Source: Pirellulaceae bacterium
GTDB taxonomy: Bacteria > Planctomycetota > Planctomycetia > Pirellulales > Pirellulaceae
Assembly: GCA_022448645.1 (NCBI GenBank)
Contig: JAKVBZ010000047.1
Span: 1-39,268, forward strand
DNA length: 39,268 bases
Direction of reading: 5' to 3'
The notes beneath the pieces were generated by a model. The model saw nothing but the letters and a program-made list of their open reading frames with translations. It was not told the origin of the DNA and did no database searches. Below are positions 24,760 to 33,876 of this stretch, in pieces (positions within the stretch are counted from its first letter, which is position 1; each line of letters opens with the position of its first letter). A program made the position numbers and the translations under genes.

Positions 24760-25560
24760 ATGTGCTCAAAACCGTTAACCAGAGAACACTCGCCTGCTCC
24801 CCATGCCTCGACGGGACTGTTGCTCGTGGGCCACGGCACCCGAGACCGTGTTGGTTACGAGGAGTTTTTTCGGCTGAGCGACTTAGTTGCCAGGCAGTCA
24901 GACGTGCCGTTGCAGCCCTGTTTTCTGGAACTTGCCGAACCAAACATTGCAGAATCTGTTGACGAAATGGCACACGCGGGCGTAGAGCTGTTGCTGGTCG
25001 TGCCGTTAATGCTGTTTGCTGCTGCACATGTTCAGCGCGATATACCGGAGGCCGTCGAAGCCGCAGCTCGCGGACGCATGAAGGTTTTGATGGCACCACC
25101 GTTGGCCTGTCATGAAAAGCTGCTCGAACTCTCGGCCCTGCGATTTCAGGCCGCCTTGGAAGCAAAACAACTCGCCGCCAGCGACACGATCGCCGTCCTG
25201 GTGGGGCGTGGCAGCCGAGATTCCGAGGCCACACTGGAAATGGAGCGATTTTCTCAACAGCGACACAAAATCAGTCCAGCCAGGGAAACTGTACACGGGT
25301 TCATTGCCATGGCTTCACCACCCATCGAACAGGTACTCGACGAGATCGCAGCACGAACTGACACATCTGTTGTGGTTCAGCCGCACCTACTCTTTCACGG
25401 GGAATTGTTGAGTCAAATTAACGATCTGGTCGCCAAATTCCAACGCAGTGATACCAGCCGACATTGGATCGTGGCAAATCAACTCGGACCACATCCCCTC
25501 CTGGCCGCAGCGGTCGGCGATCGGATCGACCAGCTGCTATCGTACGGTTCCTCGCCATAG
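24760..25560 (+). CDS. CbiX/SirB-type sirohydrochlorin chelatase-like protein, tandem domains
   Basis: From ATG 24760 the protein has 266 residues. GGAG at 24751-24754, five bases upstream, decides this start over the in-frame GTG at 24691. The N-terminal half has LLLVGHGTRD (His25) and VPLMLFAAAHVQRDIP (His90), the two-histidine metal-handling site of CbiX/SirB chelatases, which insert Co or Fe into sirohydrochlorin. The C-terminal half repeats the fold (AVLVGRGSRDS and PHLLFHGELLSQI), but the first His is Arg150 and only His213 of the second motif remains, so it is probably structural. Cobalamin or siroheme synthesis is the likely pathway. No other tetrapyrrole gene is in the window, so the metal is not known. 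Confidence 0.88.
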   Translation: MCSKPLTREHSPAPHASTGLLLVGHGTRDRVGYEEFFRLSDLVARQSDVPLQPCFLELAEPNIAESVDEMAHAGVELLLVVPLMLFAAAHVQRDIPEAVEAAARGRMKVLMAPPLACHEKLLELSALRFQAALEAKQLAASDTIAVLVGRGSRDSEATLEMERFSQQRHKISPARETVHGFIAMASPPIEQVLDEIAARTDTSVVVQPHLLFHGELLSQINDLVAKFQRSDTSRHWIVANQLGPHPLLAAAVGDRIDQLLSYGSSP

Positions 25561-25826
25561 AGGGGTAAAATGAGGCAAGTGGGGGTCATTCCTGCTGATT
25601 GAATGCTTCCCATCACCCCTTGAAGGAGGACGTGTTCAGCGACGACCGTTTCGTCGGAGGTTCGGCCTTGGTTCGTTGTCAGTTGGCTTTCCACCTAAGC
25701 CATATTTGTCGATCTTGCCTAAAATTACGAATACGACTAACATTCCACTAAGCCTTAGTAGGATAGGCAATTTGCGAAAACGCGAGAATACTCTTGTCTC
25801 CTTTTTCATTTTGACCGGGATCTACG

Positions 25827-28076
25827 ATGCATCTATATGACAGATTGGTTCGTTGTGCTGTTTTGCGCTTGGCTACCAGCTTGCTTGTCGTGGCTGTTTT
25901 CGGGTGGTTCCCATCCGCACCGCTAGTAGCAGAGACTCAGACCGTCCGAAGGGACTTAGCAGGCAGCGATTCGATCACCGATTCGTTGATAGCACAAGAC
26001 GCTAATGTAGACTCGGCGTCGCGAGACAATTTGCAGCTCAATGCTGCTCAAGAAGGTGGCGCAGCTGGTGGATTGGATAATTTGCCACCGATCAAACTAG
26101 CAGGGCCTTCTGCCAAAGACCGTCACATCACGCGAGTTGTCACGTTGTTGGTGCGTCAACAGCACCTGCTGAATGATCCGTTGGATGACGACCATGCGCG
26201 TCGGGGGTTGGAAAACTATCTGAAAGCACTTGATCCGCTAAAAGCCTACTTCTATCAATCGGACGTGGACGAATTCCGCGCTTCTCAGGACAATCTCGAT
26301 GATTTTCTCAAAAGGGGTGACATACGGTTCGCTTACCAGGTATTCGACCGGTTTTTAGAGCGCGTCCACGAAAGGATCAACTGGGTCGAGGAAATGCTGA
26401 TGATGGATCACGATTTTTCGAATGACGAAGAATTGATCACAGATCCAGACGAAGCAACTTATCCAACGTCGCTGGATGAAGCCCAAGATTTGTGGAGGAG
26501 GCGAATCAAGTACGATTTGTTACAGCTTCAGGCCGACGAGTCGACAGACGATCCGATGGAACGACTTAACCGTCGCTACACGAGCTTTCTTAAACGCATG
26601 CGCCAAACGAACTCGGACGATTTGCTGGAGATGTATCTGACGGCCATGACGACTGGTTTTGATCCTCACACAACGTTCATGTCCGCATCGACTCTGGAGA
26701 ATTTCCATATCAACATGCAGCTTGAACTAGAAGGAATAGGTGCTGCTCTTACGATCAACGATGGCTACACCGTTGTGAGTGACGTGATCGCAGGAGGGGC
26801 TGCGGACAAACATGGAAAATTGATTCCAGAAGAGAAACTGGAAGCTGAGGATCGAATTGTCAGCGTCGGACAAGATCGCGAAGGCGAAATGGTGGATGTC
26901 ATTGACATGAAGCTGGGCGACGTGGTCCAGATGATTCGTGGTCCGGCAGGGACGGTTGTTCGGTTGGGTGTCCAGGCGAGCGGACGTGGCGAAACAAAGA
27001 CTTACACGATTACTCGAGCCAAGATCGAACTAAAAGACAAAGAAGCTCGTTCGATTATCTTTGAGGACGGTAACAAGCCAGATGGCAGTCCTTACCGACT
27101 CGGTACCATTGTCCTTCCCAGTTTTTATATGGACATGAAAAAGACGAGGGATCGCCTGACTTATAAAAGCACCACGCGAGATGTACGACGCATTCTAGAG
27201 CAGTTTCGTCAGGAGAAAGTCGATGCGGTGATCTTGGATTTGCGTCGAAATGGTGGCGGCAGTCTTACCGAAGCCATTGGGTTAACTGGTTTATTTATCG
27301 ATCGAGGCCCCGTTGTCCAGGTGAAAGATTCTGTGGGAAATGTACAGCACTACGATGATCTTGACTTTGGCATGGCCTGGGATGGTCCACTCGTCGTTTT
27401 GACAAGTAAATTTAGTGCGAGTGCGAGTGAGATTTTTGCGGGAGCTATCCAGGATTATCAGCGAGGACTGATCGTTGGGGATTCGGCCACACATGGCAAA
27501 GGAACCGTTCAAAGTTTGCTGGAATTGGGTCCCAAGATGTTCCCAGTCCCCAATCCACAAAATTGTGGGGCGCTGAAAATCACCATGCAGCAATTTTACC
27601 GCCCCAACGGCGACAGTACCCAAAAGCGAGGCGTGTTGGCCGATGTTGTGTTGCCGCGGATTAGCGATCACTTCGACATTGCTGAATCCGATTTGGATTA
27701 TGCTTTGGAATTCGATCGGGTCCCCGCCGCAAAATTCGACCAATACAAGATGGTAAACGACCAGATGATTGAACAAATCCGGACAGCATCCGTCAATCGA
27801 CAGAACGTCTCGGAAGATTTCAAGAAAGCAAATACTCGGATCGAGCGCTATCTGGCTCAAAAAGCTCAGCCTTCCGTGCCACTCAACGAAGAAAAATTCA
27901 TGGCGAGGATTGAAGAATTCGAGGATGAGGATAAGGAAGAAAAGGAAGAAAAGGAAGCTACAAGTCAATCTAAAGACGAACTTCCGGTAGATCGTGACTA
28001 CTATTTCGAAGAAGTGATCGACATTACCGTCGATTACATCCTCGGCTTAGATACCCACCGTGTGGCACGGCGCTAG
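25827..28076 (+). CDS. C-terminal processing protease, S41 family (Prc/Tsp-like)
   Basis: The 749-residue protein has an N-terminal signal or anchor (LATSLLVVAVFGWFPSAPLV, residues 16-35), an N-terminal helical domain typical of the long Prc/Tsp type, and a PDZ domain at about 290-390 (LEGIGAALTINDGYTVVSDV). The peptidase core contains VDAVILDLRRNGGGSLTEAI, KFSASASEIFAGAIQDY with predicted nucleophile Ser532, and THGKGTVQS with Lys558. Compared with E. coli Prc there is one extra residue between Ser and Lys. The tail has a very acidic, Lys/Glu-rich stretch (EDEDKEEKEEKE) not usual in the family. It should trim or degrade exported proteins with nonpolar C-termini in the periplasm. The ribosome binding site before ATG 25827 is weak (GGGAT). 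Confidence 0.95.
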   Translation: MHLYDRLVRCAVLRLATSLLVVAVFGWFPSAPLVAETQTVRRDLAGSDSITDSLIAQDANVDSASRDNLQLNAAQEGGAAGGLDNLPPIKLAGPSAKDRHITRVVTLLVRQQHLLNDPLDDDHARRGLENYLKALDPLKAYFYQSDVDEFRASQDNLDDFLKRGDIRFAYQVFDRFLERVHERINWVEEMLMMDHDFSNDEELITDPDEATYPTSLDEAQDLWRRRIKYDLLQLQADESTDDPMERLNRRYTSFLKRMRQTNSDDLLEMYLTAMTTGFDPHTTFMSASTLENFHINMQLELEGIGAALTINDGYTVVSDVIAGGAADKHGKLIPEEKLEAEDRIVSVGQDREGEMVDVIDMKLGDVVQMIRGPAGTVVRLGVQASGRGETKTYTITRAKIELKDKEARSIIFEDGNKPDGSPYRLGTIVLPSFYMDMKKTRDRLTYKSTTRDVRRILEQFRQEKVDAVILDLRRNGGGSLTEAIGLTGLFIDRGPVVQVKDSVGNVQHYDDLDFGMAWDGPLVVLTSKFSASASEIFAGAIQDYQRGLIVGDSATHGKGTVQSLLELGPKMFPVPNPQNCGALKITMQQFYRPNGDSTQKRGVLADVVLPRISDHFDIAESDLDYALEFDRVPAAKFDQYKMVNDQMIEQIRTASVNRQNVSEDFKKANTRIERYLAQKAQPSVPLNEEKFMARIEEFEDEDKEEKEEKEATSQSKDELPVDRDYYFEEVIDITVDYILGLDTHRVARR

Positions 28077-28577
28077 TGAGCAATTGCCTACCTTTGTGCA
28101 GCGTGTCATTCTGCAGAAGTGGGATCTCTGAAAGACTTCGTTGAGAGAGCCTCTCTCTCAACACCCTTTTTGTCTTGTGCTTATGTGGTGGTGATGAACA
28201 CTTCGTCTTACAGTTCCGCTACCGCTGACGTTTTTCGTTCTTGAACATGGATTGTTTGCTTGACAGATTACAGATCGAGCACCGGCTTTCACCTGTCCTT
28301 AAGATACGGTTCAATTAATCCATCCGAGTAAGGGTGTCATGAGGACGTTTTCTCATAGGGCAACACCCCTCGTAGATCACACTGATCAGCAGCTATCGCA
28401 CCATCGAAGGTCAGCTGAACTTCTCTAAAATCCGCAGCGTGGACGCCCAGTGACAGCAGCTAATGAAACCACACGCTGTCAATTCTGTTAGATTTTTCAA
28501 GCGGTATCCCGCATCAAAAGACTGTCACCTGTATCCTGCCACAAGTCTCTCGGCCTGCCCATCGTAAAAGACTCGCA
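28077..28577. other. Intergenic region, 501 bases, between convergent ctp-like and MBL genes
   Basis: No gene is seen. It holds a GTGTCATTCTG repeat arm (28103-28113), a perfect terminator-like hairpin (28140-28162) and a second two-part stem (28332-28368: GGGTGT/ACACCC around ATGAG/CTCAT). Confidence 0.5.
28140..28171 (+). terminator. Candidate terminator after the processing-protease gene
   Basis: GTTGAGAGAG (28140-28149) and CTCTCTCAAC (28153-28162) form a perfect ten-base stem with a three-base loop. ACCC and five T residues (28167-28171) follow, 64 bases after the protease stop. The U-tract is offset by four bases, so termination efficiency is uncertain. Confidence 0.5.
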
Positions 28578-29414
28578 TCAGCTCCACGACAACCTTAAGC
28601 CGTCATATGCCAATTCCATGTTTGCTGGAAGTTGTTCGTTAGTGGTCGCATGGTCCAGTTCGTGACAAATGTGAGTGAAGTATGTGTGCCCAGCCTGTAG
28701 ACGTTCGGCAATATCCATCGCTTCTTCCAAACTGAAATGTGTTGGGTGTGGTCGATGTCGCAGTGCATCCAAGATGAGAATATCCAGGTCCTGTAGCAAC
28801 TCGAGGCTTTCGGCAGGGATGTCGTTGGTGTCGGTGCAGTACGCGACATTGCCTACACGAAATCCAAGAACACGAAAGCGAGGCCCATGCAGCAACCTAA
28901 CCGGTACAATGCGGGTTCCCAATAATTCAAAAGGCTGCGCTGTGATGCGATGAAAAACGAGTTGAGGGACAGCTCCGGGGTGCGTGTGATCTCGATTGGA
29001 AAACGCATAATCAAAGGAGCGACGAATTCTGTCTTCGACACGCTCTTCACAGTAGATCGGCACCGGATGGCCCAAATGAAACTGCATGATCCTCAGATCA
29101 TCTAGACCGAACAGATGATCTGCGTGTTCATGTGTGTAGAGTACTGCATGCACGATTCCGATTTGCTCTCGCACCAACTGACTGCGCAGATCGGGAGGTG
29201 TGTCGATGAGCAGCGTGCCTTCTGGAAGCCCTACCGCCAGGGCGCAACGAGTACGGTAATTCTTGACATCAGAGCTGGTACAGACATCACACGCACAACC
29301 GACGGAAGGCACACCAACCGAAGTACCGGTTCCGAGGAAAACAAGTTCGCCGGACTCAGGCGCACCTTGCCAGGCGTGGTTCTCGGTGGAGCTATCGGGC
29401 AAATGACGAGCCAT
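28578..29414 (-). CDS. PhnP-like MBL-fold phosphodiesterase family hydrolase
   Basis: The 278-residue protein has ELVFLGTGTSVGVPSVGCAC (23-42) with Cys40, Cys42 and Cys45 (GCxCxVC), a structural zinc site of the PhnP/ElaC-related branch. It also has the intact metal motif THEHADH (94-100), LLIDTPPDLRSQL, the late CTDTND and an ILDALRHRPHPTHFS motif. PhnP hydrolyses cyclic phosphoribose diesters; other members of this branch process tRNA or cofactors. All metal ligands look present, so it should be active in the cytoplasm. There is no phosphonate gene nearby, so the substrate is open. No clear ribosome binding site precedes ATG 29414. It is convergent with the processing protease. Confidence 0.88.
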   Translation of the reverse strand: MARHLPDSSTENHAWQGAPESGELVFLGTGTSVGVPSVGCACDVCTSSDVKNYRTRCALAVGLPEGTLLIDTPPDLRSQLVREQIGIVHAVLYTHEHADHLFGLDDLRIMQFHLGHPVPIYCEERVEDRIRRSFDYAFSNRDHTHPGAVPQLVFHRITAQPFELLGTRIVPVRLLHGPRFRVLGFRVGNVAYCTDTNDIPAESLELLQDLDILILDALRHRPHPTHFSLEEAMDIAERLQAGHTYFTHICHELDHATTNEQLPANMELAYDGLRLSWS

Positions 29415-30132
29415 AGAAATTCGTAACGGTTTAGTCGCTTAGAGCAACTACGGTGATGCGTAAGTAGGTGAGTGAATAGGTCCCCAAAAAAACGAAAGGT
29501 TTCTCACATACTAACCCGACTCCCAAAAATTGCCGTTTTGGTCCCATCTGGCTGAACAGCGACAAAAAAATGGCCAATGTCTGGTCTGATTCTTTGATAG
29601 CTGTACCTAAGGACACACTGGTCGCTGGTTACCTCTCCGCAATCTCCACCGTACGAAGGGAAACGTTTCGCCGCGAATGGAGACCCTCAAGGATACCGTG
29701 ATTAGTGCGTCCCCGCGAGTCCTAACTTATATCGGTGTCGACACTTGTGAAGCGCGAGAATTTCTTCTGTGAGTGCTTTGAGGTCGCGAAGTTCCACTCC
29801 AATGAAATGCTTACCTGGACAAATCACCTCTAGAGAGAGAAAGTCACCGTGGAAGCCCTGAGCGATAACTCGAGTCCAACTTGTGATTTGGCCAAGCGCC
29901 GTTGACCCTGCCGAAACATCGCTGTAAGCTACTGCATAGTAGGCGTTTAGCACGACTGACCAAGCTGAGACGTGACCGGTTAACGGTCCCCTCAGCAGGC
30001 TTCTTGTTGGTAACTTTACTCTAGTTGAAACTGACCTTCAGTTGAAATGTGCTGGTTATTGGCGTGGGCCAGCCGTCTTGAATCTGTCCTTCCTGATCAC
30101 GCACCACACGTCTTCTGCATCCTCAGCTCCAC
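29415..30132. other. Intergenic region, 718 bases, upstream of secA
   Basis: No confident gene. Two short minus-strand frames are present (29431-29616 and 29702-29953); only the second has a protein-like composition. No clear promoter or ribosome binding site was found before the SecA ATG. Confidence 0.45.
29702..29953 (-). CDS. Possible small protein of unknown function
   Basis: An 83-codon minus-strand frame from GTG 29953 has a balanced composition with amphipathic stretches (VIAQGFHGDFLSLEVICPGK and VELRDLKALTEEILALHKC). It does not look like the shadow of a real gene because the opposite strand has none. There is no recognisable family and no good ribosome binding site. It may be chance. 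Confidence 0.25.
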   Translation of the reverse strand: MLNAYYAVAYSDVSAGSTALGQITSWTRVIAQGFHGDFLSLEVICPGKHFIGVELRDLKALTEEILALHKCRHRYKLGLAGTH

Positions 30133-33100
30133 ATGGAAATCCTGGAACGAATTTGGGAAGTGCTCGGACTTGTGTTTGGAGGAATCCTCCAACGTTTCGA
30201 GCGCGGTATCACATCGACATTTGGTTCTTCCAACGAACGGTACATACGACGATTACAGGCTCGTGTCGACGCGATCAATGAGTTGGAACCAAAGTTTGAG
30301 AAGATGAGCAACGACGAGTTGCGTCAGCAAACAGAATTGTTTCGCGAGCGATTACGTCAGGGCGAAACTCTCGACGATATTCTCCAGGAAGCATTTGCTG
30401 CTTGTCGTGAGGCTGGTCGACGGTATCTGTCGATGCGGCATTACGATGTGCAGTTGATTGGTGGCATGGTATTGCACAGCGGTAAGATTGCAGAAATGGT
30501 CACGGGTGAAGGCAAAACACTAGTCGCGACCCTAGCTGCTTATCTCAACGCCTTGGCGGGTAAGGGCGTTCATGTGGTCACGGTCAACGACTATCTTGCT
30601 CGACGTGACATGGAATGGATGGGCCCTCTTTACATGGGGTTGGGTCTGACGGTCAATGCAATCCAGAATGACATGCCCGTGCACGCTCGACAAAAGGCTT
30701 ACGAATGTGACATCACCTACGGGACAAACAACGAATTCGGATTTGATTATTTGCGGGACAACATGCGCCCTGCAGCGCGAGGTGACCACCGGTTCCCCAA
30801 GGAGCACCAGCAATCGCAAGGCCGCTTGCACTTTGCCATCGTGGACGAAGTCGACAACATTTTGATCGACGAAGCACGGACGCCATTAATCATCTCTGGC
30901 CCGGCACATGACGATGTCATGAAATACAGTCGAGCTGACAAGATTGCTCGGCAGCTGAAGAAAGATGTCCATTTTACAGTTAACGAAAAGGACCATAACG
31001 CGACACTGACGGACGAAGGGGTACGTGAAGCAGAGCGGCTGGCGGGTGTTGAGAGTTTTTACACTGCCGGCAACATGGAATGGCCACACCTCATCGACAA
31101 TTCTTTGAAGGCGCACTACCTGTACAAAAAAGACGTGAATTACGTTGTCAAGGAAGGGCGTGTGGTCATTGTCGACGAGTTTACCGGAAGGTTGATGGAA
31201 GGACGTCAATGGAGCGATGGCTTGCATCAGGCGGTGGAGGCCAGGGAATCCGTCAAGATCAAGGAAGAAACTCAGACGTTGGCCACGATTACGCTGCAGA
31301 ACTTTTTCAAGCTGTACGGCAAAATTTCGGGCATGACCGGAACTGCTATGACCGAAGCCTCCGAGTTCTGGAAGATTTACCAACTGGATGTGATTGCCAT
31401 TCCTACCAATCGCGAAATGCAGCGATTGGAAAACCCCGATGTTATCTATTGTACAGAGGAAGAAAAGTACGAGGCCATCGCGGAAGAGATCGAGCGTGTC
31501 AATCGTTGGGACGTGCTGGTTTCGCCAGACGGATCCGAACAGTGGGGTAACATCCTGAAGGATGAAAAGGATTCTGTCCTCTTTCAGCCGCAAGACAGCA
31601 AATCGAAGGAAACCGTACCTTTGTCGAAACTAAGTCAAGTGAATCGCAAAGGTCGCCCTATTCTGGTGGGTACCGTTTCTATTGAAAAAAGCGAACGGCT
31701 TTCGCGAATGTTGGAACGTCGGGGGATTGAGCATCAAGTCCTGAATGCCAAACAACATCAGCGAGAAGCAGACATCATCGCTCAAGCAGGACGTATTGGT
31801 GCCGTGACCATCGCCACTAACATGGCAGGACGTGGAACAGACATCGTTCTAGGAGGGAATCCCGAAACGATAGTTTGGGCCGCCCTACAAGAAAAATACG
31901 AAACTCGTCTGGATGTACCGCGAGAAGAATGGGATTCGCTAGTCCACGACATTGAACAGCGAGAAGGAATGAGGGAGCAGGGCGACTTGGTAAAGCGGAT
32001 TGGTGGATTACATGTCCTGGCCACAGAACGCCATGAAGCTCGACGCATTGATTTACAGCTGCGGGGTCGCTGCGGACGCCAGGGGGATCCAGGGAGCAGT
32101 CGCTTTTACCTGTCTCTCGAAGATGATCTGATGCGGATTTTCGCCGGTGAATGGGTCAAGAAGGTTTTGGAACGATTGGGTATGCAGCGAGGGGAAGCGA
32201 TCGAAAGTCCCATCGTTACCCGTAGGATTGCGGCTGCCCAAAAGAAAGTCGAAGAACGCAACTTCGAGATCCGAAAGAACCTGCTCGAATACGATGAAGT
32301 CATGGATGAACAGCGAAAGCGGGTTTATCAATACCGACAACAAATCCTCGACGGAGTCAATTGCAAAGAACTGGTCCTGGAAATGATCCAGGAGCAAATC
32401 GACGAACATCTGGATCAGTTTCTAGATCGTGACTACGGTGTCGAAACGTTTTCTCGTTGGATCGGAAACCGTTTGGCCACCGAATTCGATGCGCGTGATT
32501 TTCGTAATATGGATTTTCAAGCCGCTAGTGATTACTCGATCAATGAGGCCGAGCGGCAAGCAGAAACCCAAGTCCTCGATCAGATCGAAGAAAACCTCGA
32601 CCGGGAAATGGACCCCAAAGATTGGAATTGGGAGGCTATTTCAAAATTTGCCAATGCGCGTTGGAACCTTAATCTGCGAGACCGTGATTTGAAAAAGGTC
32701 GGACGCGATCAGGTCGATGAATTTCTTATCGAAAATGCTCACAAATCGCTGCAAAATGTGGATCTTTCCGAAGCAAAGGTGTTCCTGGAATCTGATTTTG
32801 GTGTGCGCAATTGCTGTGGCTGGATTGAACACAAATTCGATTTACAAATCCAAGTGGATGAATTGAAAGATCTGGATCGCGAAGGGCAAAAAAAATTGGT
32901 CTACGATCGAGCTGCCGCTCGGTACGATGAAAAAGAATCCGAATACCCGATCATGGCGGGCATCTATCGCTACACAAGGACAACCTCGAGTGGTCCAAGA
33001 ATTGATCGAGAAGGGCTCGTTGCCTGGGCGAGGGAACGATTTCAGGCTCAATTAAATGTTGAAGACCTGAAATCGAAGCAGCGCGATGAAATCCGAGCTT

Positions 33101-33831
33101 TACTGGTGGATCACAGCCGCCAAAACCAGCAACGAGCCAATGACGCAATTGCGGCTGTCAAAGAACACCTCGGTACGTTGTTCGCATCGACCGATCAAGA
33201 AGAAATAACAGCAGAACAGGTGGCCGGTGGCAACGGTGCTTTGACCTCCTTGTCAGACTGGATTCAAACCAACCTGCAAGGTGATTTATCTCCTGAAGAT
33301 CTGGCAAACCTGCAACGAGAAGAATTAGAACAGCGATTGTGTTCGATCGTTGAAGATCGTTTCCGGCCCGAAATCCGACGAATGGAACGTCAACTGGTCC
33401 TACAATTGGTCGATTCGGCATGGAAAGATCACTTGCTTGCAATGGATCACTTGCGAAGTGCAGTCGGATTAGTGGGATACGCACAGGTCGATCCAAAAAT
33501 CGAATATAAACGTGAAGGTATGAAACTGTTCGACGCCATGTGGCAATCGATCGGTGAACGATCCACCGATCTCATCTTTCGCATGGAACAGCTCGACGAA
33601 AGTTTTGTGGGATCGACTTGGGTCGAGACCGAAGCTAAGCACGAACAGGCTCAGTCCACCAGCCAAATCGCAGACCAACAGCAACAGGCAATTGACGCCA
33701 CCCAAGGCGGGAGCGAAAAAAGAGAACCCATCCGCAATCGCGGGCGTCGAGTGGGACGTAACGAACCGTGCCCGTGTGGTAGCGGCAAAAAGTATAAGAA
33801 TTGCTGCTTACGCAAGGAACGTACGTCCTGA
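30133..33831 (+). CDS. secA: Preprotein translocase ATPase SecA, extended form
   Basis: SecA drives unfolded preproteins through SecYEG by ATP hydrolysis. This protein has 1232 residues against about 900 in E. coli. Seen: Walker A MVTGEGKT (122-129), the VTVNDYLARRD motif, FAIVDEVDNILIDEARTPLI (usual DEVDS, here DEVDN), GTVSIEKSE, TNMAGRGTDIVLGG, GLHVLATERHEARRIDLQLRGR and DLMRIFAGEWV. The C-terminus has the zinc-binding SEC-C motif NEPCPCGSGKKYKNCC. Two insertions explain the extra length. About 45 residues lie in the second nucleotide-binding domain before GRPILVGT. A large helical region at about 765-1090, in the helical wing, appears to contain five degenerate copies of one unit. No ribosome binding site is obvious before ATG 30133. 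The Kdo transferase gene starts 45 bases downstream. Confidence 0.98.
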   Translation: MEILERIWEVLGLVFGGILQRFERGITSTFGSSNERYIRRLQARVDAINELEPKFEKMSNDELRQQTELFRERLRQGETLDDILQEAFAACREAGRRYLSMRHYDVQLIGGMVLHSGKIAEMVTGEGKTLVATLAAYLNALAGKGVHVVTVNDYLARRDMEWMGPLYMGLGLTVNAIQNDMPVHARQKAYECDITYGTNNEFGFDYLRDNMRPAARGDHRFPKEHQQSQGRLHFAIVDEVDNILIDEARTPLIISGPAHDDVMKYSRADKIARQLKKDVHFTVNEKDHNATLTDEGVREAERLAGVESFYTAGNMEWPHLIDNSLKAHYLYKKDVNYVVKEGRVVIVDEFTGRLMEGRQWSDGLHQAVEARESVKIKEETQTLATITLQNFFKLYGKISGMTGTAMTEASEFWKIYQLDVIAIPTNREMQRLENPDVIYCTEEEKYEAIAEEIERVNRWDVLVSPDGSEQWGNILKDEKDSVLFQPQDSKSKETVPLSKLSQVNRKGRPILVGTVSIEKSERLSRMLERRGIEHQVLNAKQHQREADIIAQAGRIGAVTIATNMAGRGTDIVLGGNPETIVWAALQEKYETRLDVPREEWDSLVHDIEQREGMREQGDLVKRIGGLHVLATERHEARRIDLQLRGRCGRQGDPGSSRFYLSLEDDLMRIFAGEWVKKVLERLGMQRGEAIESPIVTRRIAAAQKKVEERNFEIRKNLLEYDEVMDEQRKRVYQYRQQILDGVNCKELVLEMIQEQIDEHLDQFLDRDYGVETFSRWIGNRLATEFDARDFRNMDFQAASDYSINEAERQAETQVLDQIEENLDREMDPKDWNWEAISKFANARWNLNLRDRDLKKVGRDQVDEFLIENAHKSLQNVDLSEAKVFLESDFGVRNCCGWIEHKFDLQIQVDELKDLDREGQKKLVYDRAAARYDEKESEYPIMAGIYRYTRTTSSGPRIDREGLVAWARERFQAQLNVEDLKSKQRDEIRALLVDHSRQNQQRANDAIAAVKEHLGTLFASTDQEEITAEQVAGGNGALTSLSDWIQTNLQGDLSPEDLANLQREELEQRLCSIVEDRFRPEIRRMERQLVLQLVDSAWKDHLLAMDHLRSAVGLVGYAQVDPKIEYKREGMKLFDAMWQSIGERSTDLIFRMEQLDESFVGSTWVETEAKHEQAQSTSQIADQQQQAIDATQGGSEKREPIRNRGRRVGRNEPCPCGSGKKYKNCCLRKERTS

Positions 33832-33876
33832 AGTCGATCTTGCTGCGGCCTTCTAACAACACGCTAGTGTCTCGAC

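Noticed and set aside
27291..27968. 225-codon minus-strand frame antisense to the protease
   Set aside because: Phe/Leu-rich shadow of the acidic protease sequence, without motif or ribosome binding site.
31080..31550. 156-codon plus-strand frame inside secA
   Set aside because: Shadow of secA in another frame, with no independent features.
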